Origin: Apostichopus parvimensis
Lineage: Eukaryota; Echinodermata; Holothuroidea; Aspidochirotida; Stichopodidae
DNA length: 25,169 nucleotides
Direction: 5' to 3'
Assembly: GCA_000934455.1 (NCBI GenBank)
Contig: KN886945.1
Location: 56,517 to 81,685 of the forward strand
Positions within the stretch are counted from its first letter, which is position 1. Every line of letters begins with the position of its first letter. Made by a program: the position numbers and the translations under genes. The notes below the pieces were generated by a model that did not search any database, was not told the DNA's origin, and worked only from the letters and a program-made list of their open reading frames with translations. Shown piece after piece: positions 19,988 to 25,169 of the stretch.

Positions 19988-20015
19988 CCTGGTGAAGAAG
20001 AGGAAAATTAATAGT
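19988..20015 (-). promoter_or_regulatory. 3' splice site just before the zinc-finger start codon
   Basis: On the minus strand, CTATTAATTTTCCTCTTCTT then CACCAG ends at 19989, leaving GTGAAAG before the ATG. The branch-like CTATTAA, pyrimidine tract and AG make a convincing acceptor. The new exon would begin with a 7-nt leader that includes an in-frame TGA, so any upstream exon must be 5' UTR. I did not find its donor. Confidence 0.6.
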
Positions 20016-20776
20016 GTCGTAATTCGCGTTACAACTTTGACCACCCCACTTGAATTAAAAGCCATACAATTTCAGACCCACATAATTAACCAGACTTTCT
20101 TGCATCTTGTGGGGATAGTTTACTCGATCGATAGATTTCCTTGCCAATCATTGTTTGGAATGTGCCACAGCCTTTTCTGTTGTTTTTTGTGGTTTTCCTT
20201 GCCTTCTGAAGGTTTGTGAACAATAATATGCACAGTGCAATACATTACGGATTCAAAAACACATTTGCAGTGTCAAATATTTAGAATAGATCCTGAACGT
20301 CGGGGCACATTTTTGAAACAGCCTACCGATCATAAAAGATGACCAAATTACTTTCAGACAATAGAATTCCTTTTGCAAATCGTCCGAAAAGGAAAGGAAA
20401 GTGATTTCGGAAAGTTCTCACTAGACCAACTTTACAAAGGATGTCAAAATGTTTCATCATGGCATGATCCTACTAAAGTCTACTAAAGTCTTGTATAGAC
20501 TTGCTCCGTATGAAAGTATTTCAACAATTTATGTTAGGAGCTAATGTGAGCTGTAATAATGCAATGAAGGCTTATCTCTAACTAATGTATATTCATATGT
20601 AGTTAAGGAGATTTGTTCCCAAGTAGTCCATAGACAATTTCCAATGATATGATTGGCTTATAGCCCATAAACATGCTGTCTGCGTGAATACATTTTAGAA
20701 CATTCTGTGTATTCACACATATTGTACGAAAAGTCCAAAAATCGGGAACTGGGTACCCAAGAGCTGTTACCCATAA
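20016..20776. other. AT-rich stretch, presumed 5' intron of the zinc-finger gene
   Basis: No coding frame of note. A hairpin lies at 20684-20716: GTGAATACA against TGTATTCAC, 9-bp arms with a 15-nt loop. Confidence 0.4.
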
Positions 20777-21877
20777 GGGTATCCGGGTTCCCGGCCGGAA
20801 AAAAATTTTTACCCTAGTGTAACGCGATTTTCAAGAAAATACATATTGGATGCTATACTACAGTATATTCTCCACTGACAATGTTTTCATGTTCAAATAG
20901 TTGTAAGATAAGGTATCAAATTTCTATTTGCTTTTGTTCCTTTCATTAACTTGTTAATAATTTCATATAATTAACATTACTACTAACATTGCACTGCCGC
21001 CGCTGCTTATGCTTGCTCTACACGTCTATTGCATCAGACCATATAAATATCCAATTAAGCTCTAAAACAGTTTTTACTACTACTATCTATTATGCAGGCC
21101 CAGGGTTCGCATTAGCCACAAGATTGCACAATTACCGCAATTTGATCGCATTTGGAATAAACATTTAGCAAAAAGCCACTTGCAATTTTTATTTTTTAGT
21201 TATCCCGTCTATAATCCATTAGTAACATCTCGTAAATTTCCATGTCAGTCTTTCTTCTATGAAATAAACGAATGAAAAAGTGATAATTGTGAGAATTCTT
21301 TCAATTTCTTCCACATGGTAGCCTAACACCACACTTAAGTCAATGGCAAAATCTAGACTAACCATCTGTTTGTTCGCTGAAATTGTGACGCAGTTATAAG
21401 ATACCCATGGAATACTTTCATTATTGCTGTTATCTTCGACCACATGGTAGCCTAACACCACACTAAGTCAATGTGAAAATGTTGTCTAACCATCTGTTTA
21501 TTCGCTGAAATTGTGATGCAGTTATAAGATATCCATGAAATTCTTTCGTTATTGCTGTTATTTTAGACCACATGGTAGCCTAACACCACACTAAGTCAAA
21601 GGGACATCTGCCTAACCATCGGTTTGCCAAAGAAAAATCACACTTTGCGTAGGATTCGGGTAACAAAATAGGAATCGGTTAGTATCGCGTCGGGCGGGTA
21701 CCTTCGTTATTGCTGTTATCTTCGACCACATGATAGCCTAACACCACACTAAGTCAATGGGAAATCTGCCTAACCGTCGGTTTGCCCCAATTTTTTTTTA
21801 AATCACACTTTGCGTAGGTTTCGGGTAATTAATTAGGAACCGGGTAGTATCGCGTTGGGCGGGGTACCCGGATAACC
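20777..21877. mobile_element. Candidate non-autonomous TIR element, about 1.1 kb, with internal tandem repeats
   Basis: The left GGGTATCCGGGTTCCCGGCC (20777-20796) matches the reverse of the right end (21858-21877) at 17 of 20 positions. The right third holds four units beginning CCACATGGTAGCCTAAC or a variant, at 21311, 21440, 21568 and 21726. The last two units also carry a TTTGCGTAGG-TTCGGGTAA-TATCGCGT-GGGCGGG module (about 21638-21702 and 21801-21868) that leads into the right terminus. No transposase frame was seen. The exact ends and target duplication are not clear, so the superfamily is unassigned. Confidence 0.55.
21311..21868. repeat. Tandem array with 128-129 bp and 158 bp units
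   Basis: Unit starts at 21311, 21440, 21568 and 21726. The shared core is CCACATGGTAGCCTAACACC, then ACTAAGTCAA and CTAACC-TC-GTTTG. Units 1-2 share TTCGCTGAAATTGTGA; units 3-4 share the GTAGG-TTCGGGTAA ending. Confidence 0.85.
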
Positions 21878-22480
21878 TGTGCAAACGATAGTATATATGT
21901 AAAATGTTGTGTATTGAATTGCCGTGTGGGTTATAAGTTAGACATGATACCAGGATGCAGCCTTATCATGGATATTTGATTAACTGTAAGGATATGCATG
22001 CACTGTACACTATACACACTGAATGTAGGTACTGTAAAATAAATAAAGAATCGTCCATCACACAAATATAATGGTACAGTAAATTGAGACTCCATTTGTA
22101 GTTTCCTGACATGCAGCAGCCACTTAACACAAATTGCCACAAGAAATTGTCTATGAAGTGGTATGGTTTCCTGTAGAACTTTGAACAACAATGATACAGT
22201 AGTAAGGACCTCATTAAATTAGTTATATGTCTTACTGAACACTGTTATACATGTAGAGGCCATAACAATACAATATACTGTGGTTCAAGCTCACCCACAA
22301 TAAGTATGTACTTCTACATCTAATGTTTACCAAAAGAAGGCATTTTAATTAACCTTTGCATCAAAACATAATACAGCACCGTTTCAATGAGCTATATTTT
22401 GTATCAATTGGGTAATTATCATTCTAAACATATGAAATAAAGTTTTCACATACTATGAGATATACATGTTCAAGTCAAAA
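21878..22480. other. AT-rich intergenic stretch
   Basis: No gene, RNA or ordered repeat recognised. Minus-strand frames of 82-86 codons overlap each other in different frames and show no domain. Confidence 0.45.
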
Positions 22481-23100
22481 GTGGTAACGATTCCTTGCCC
22501 ACTATTATGAAGTTGAGCCACAACATGTATGGTAAGTGTGAAGTTAGCTGCATACTCAATTCATGAGGACGGCAAGAAGATAAAGGCTTTTGAAATTTCA
22601 TTATTTTCTTTTTTTTCTGTATAGAATGATTTATACCATATAAATATAACAAATCAAAAATATTTACGCACTAGCAGGCAAACACACTTATGTCACTTAT
22701 TTGACATTGGTAACCAGAACTCCAACAGGCATAGTGATTCCTTGCCTTCTTTATGAAGTGCATCCATATATACCTAATTGTGAAGAGTGTACCGACCTTT
22801 GAAGCTGTTCTGATTACAATGGATTTACAATTTGACCTCTGTTGACCTCAACCAACATCCTCGTCAAACAACACGGTCCTTGCACTCAATAAGGTGGTCT
22901 ACACACCATGTTTAAAAGATCATCATGGTTTGCTACAGTATTTTAATTTCAGATTTTGACCTCTGTTGACCTTGGTCCTACACAGAAAACAATGGAGTTC
23001 TTGTACTGGTGTTAATTCATGCTTTACTTTTGGAGCTACCGTTTACAACTGTTTTAACCTTTGACCACTCTTGACCTCAGAACTTCAGCCTCCACAAAAA
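22481..23100. repeat. Degenerate repeat region with paired TGACCT motifs
   Basis: GATTCCTTGCC followed by TTATGAAGT occurs at 22489 and 22736. Three pairs of TGACCT-like hexamers, each with a 4-nt spacer, occur at 22833-22848, 22957-22972 and 23062-23077. It looks like an old interspersed repeat with tandem substructure. The boundaries are approximate. Confidence 0.55.
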
Positions 23101-24016
23101 TTTAAAATCACATTTCAGTGCCACTGTGAAAGTAGTTTATCAACACTTCTGTATTTCCATTATCTATTCTAAGAATTATCAATAGCTTGGAAATATTTGC
23201 ATACATGTTCAGAATCTCCCAGAAAGTACTTTTTGACATTTTAAAGCAAGTTTAATGGTGTGCTAACACAGAGCAATTTTTTTAAGGATTTTTCCCTCAG
23301 ACAACCAGACTTTACTTCCTGGTTGGCCGAACGGCAGAATATGGTTTTTCCGAAAGTATGTAGCAAAAAAACAATTACCAATGTGAACACTGCAAGGAAA
23401 GATGTGTAGGTTTGGTGAATAGAACACAGGCTTCTGGGGGTGATAACAATTATATAATTATTTGAGCTATTTGCGGGGGAATTTAGTTGCAATGCAATCT
23501 GAATTAGATTTAAACAACTATAGTAAGTTAGTCGACTGCTAGATAACCTGTACAACAGAGTTTAGTTGTCCGAACAGAAATTTGGTTGTCTCGGACGACC
23601 ATTAAAATTTGCCTTGTTACAAATATGGCCAATATTGCTGAAACACCAACGGTGGCGTTTATCTGCCTTTACCTATGTATGTAGTCGTTGTCAGTAATTG
23701 TTACATTCAACTTGCTTAAATTGTCAATACACATTACCAATAGGGTAGGTTGTCTGCCATACTGCATGTATCAAGGTAAAATTAAAGGATGAGCAAACAT
23801 CCTATTTATCGTTATTCCGAAAAAAAGAAAAATAAAGATATGAATGCAGTTAGACAAGGTCAATGTGACCTACTTCATGTCTATTTGTCTCACGACTGTC
23901 TTAAAGATGCTGAGCTGCAATATTTGTCAGAAATAAGTTAAATTTTTGTGCACAACGGATTGGTGATGAGGAGCTGAAGTCCCAGGAATACACTGCCTGT
24001 GCCATGGCCTTGCTTG
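23101..24016. other. Intergenic stretch, nothing recognised
   Basis: An imperfect hairpin near 23566-23600 pairs GTTGTCCGA with TCGGACGAC (8 of 9). The 104-codon minus-strand frame at 23555-23241 has no recognisable domain, and I leave it uncalled. Confidence 0.4.
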
Positions 24017-24382
24017 TTAAAGGCATTGAAGACTCGCCCCAAACAGCTTGCCGCACTCTGAAAAAGTTAACTTTCCGTTGCATGCAAGTGAAGTTTTGTT
24101 TCTTGTCGCTACAAAATGCAGACAGTAATGAAACGTGATACCTTGTTATCTTTTATCTAGACCTGAGATGTCCATCGCTGCTATAAACACTGTGTTGTGG
24201 GTATTGACCGTAGCTGTATGTATTGACTGTACACTAGTGTCTAATTACAGACGGTAGCAAGATGTGTGTGTATTTTCTGGGATCGATGGTGGTGTCTAAC
24301 ACTTCTGTTACACCTCATTCGAAACTAGGTCAGATTACCGGCATGAGACGTTTCTTTGTGCTCTAGTTTTCAAACCCTTTAA
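24017..24382 (-). mobile_element. TTAA-flanked MITE, copy B (inverted)
   Basis: TTAA lies at 24017-24020 and 24379-24382. Read on the minus strand it follows copy A (8749-9108) from end to end, including CACAAAGAAA-GTCTCATG, CGATCCCAGAAAA, CACTAGTGTACAGTCAATAC, the sequence around GATGGACATCTCAGGTCTAG and GGGGCGAGTCTTCAATGCC. It differs by scattered substitutions and small indels. There is no coding frame. Confidence 0.8.
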
Positions 24383-25169
24383 AGGTAGGTTCAATGATAT
24401 ATCGAGAGGTCACTGATAGTAAGGGTGGTGGTGTAAAATGTAGTCAAATAGAGGTCAAACAGACTCCAAAGCAAAAGTCAGCAGTATCTACTTTTCGTTT
24501 TTCGTCCTTCTCTTCTTTGACAGTGAGCATGGGGAAAGGGATTTTGAAATATAATGGATTTTTGTTTTCTGAGACTTGTGGTGATAGTTTCATCAACTTA
24601 TATCTAACATCAGGGAATAATTAATCCAGTATCCCATTGCAATCTACTATAGATGCCAAATGGTCACATTTATAAACAAATGCAACTAGATGCATAGCAA
24701 TAGTTGTACACAGGAACCACAATAGCCTATATTGTAAAAGAGATGTAACTCAAAGCCTACTAAACTGCTACACAAAATCCGAAGCCTAAATCATGATAAA
24801 GCCCTTAAGACCCCTTTTGATTCATTCTCTTTATGAAAGTCGTAATGGCAATATGATGGCCTCAGACATTTTTGGGTCTGTTTGGACTGAATTGTGATAA
24901 GAGGCCTAATGTTATGTCTTACAGGTATATTTGTGTGATAGGCTAGTTAACACATTTGCTATTTACCATGAATGTGGTAGGCATGTAAAGTACTGCAAAG
25001 CTGGTAACAATATTCTGTCAGATTGTGATTGATCTATGAAAGTGTGAGGAGAGGAGGGGGGGGGGGCACCTGGCCACTGCTGATCATCCAATCAAATCTC
25101 TTGAAATCAAAATGTGTTTTCCAAGTATGTTCGAAGTTGATCTCATTCTGTAATGTTTCAGCTGCCATT
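24383..25169. other. Intergenic or intronic stretch to the window end
   Basis: No gene is supported. There is a G run near 25058. TCTGTAATGTTTCAG at the very end resembles a 3' splice site, leaving only eight bases of possible exon. This cannot be judged inside the window. Confidence 0.35.

Overview
The window looks like nuclear DNA of an invertebrate animal. It has spliced genes with GT-AG introns, low overall G+C, long non-coding stretches, and a dense load of DNA transposons, LINE, SINE and LTR relics. A marine deuterostome such as an echinoderm fits the repeat mix, but no marker here fixes the taxon.

Only two protein genes can be supported. (1) A four-exon plus-strand gene (coding 3489-6840) encodes a 117-residue twin CX9C protein that I recognise as CMC1, a mitochondrial cytochrome c oxidase assembly factor. 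All junctions are GT-AG and the phases agree. (2) A minus-strand gene (19981-18344) encodes a 545-residue C2H2 zinc-finger protein in one uninterrupted coding exon, with ten clustered fingers plus one isolated C-terminal finger. A 3' splice site sits 7 nt upstream of its ATG, so its promoter lies in an upstream exon that I could not locate. The two genes show no functional link.

Layout: 129-1971, non-autonomous hAT-type transposon with an 8-bp target duplication. 2198-2699, LTR-like sequence. 3136-3369, candidate tRNA-headed SINE just upstream of CMC1. 3489-7497, CMC1 with a hAT-type MITE in its third intron. 7500-9108, GATT/GATA simple repeat, a 5'-truncated CR1-like LINE end, and a MITE flanked by TTAA. 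9932-13037, two near-identical ~1.5 kb segments around a 50-N gap, most likely unmerged allelic contig ends. 13100-14780, several tandem repeats. 15786-16145, another hAT-type MITE. 17529-17643, a truncated second SINE copy. 17846-18271, a 92-bp tandem repeat behind the zinc-finger gene. 18344-19981, the zinc-finger gene. 20777-21877, a candidate element with inverted ends and internal tandem repeats. 22481-23100, a degenerate repeat with three DR4-spaced TGACCT pairs. 24017-24382, the inverted partner of the TTAA MITE.

I see no rRNA, no intact tRNA, no CRISPR array and no bacterial-type gene cluster. The most distinctive structure is the SINE family, whose two copies share a stem closed by a cUUCGg tetraloop on the same strand as the tRNA-like promoter boxes. 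Identities and divergences were judged by eye; no alignment or database search was run.
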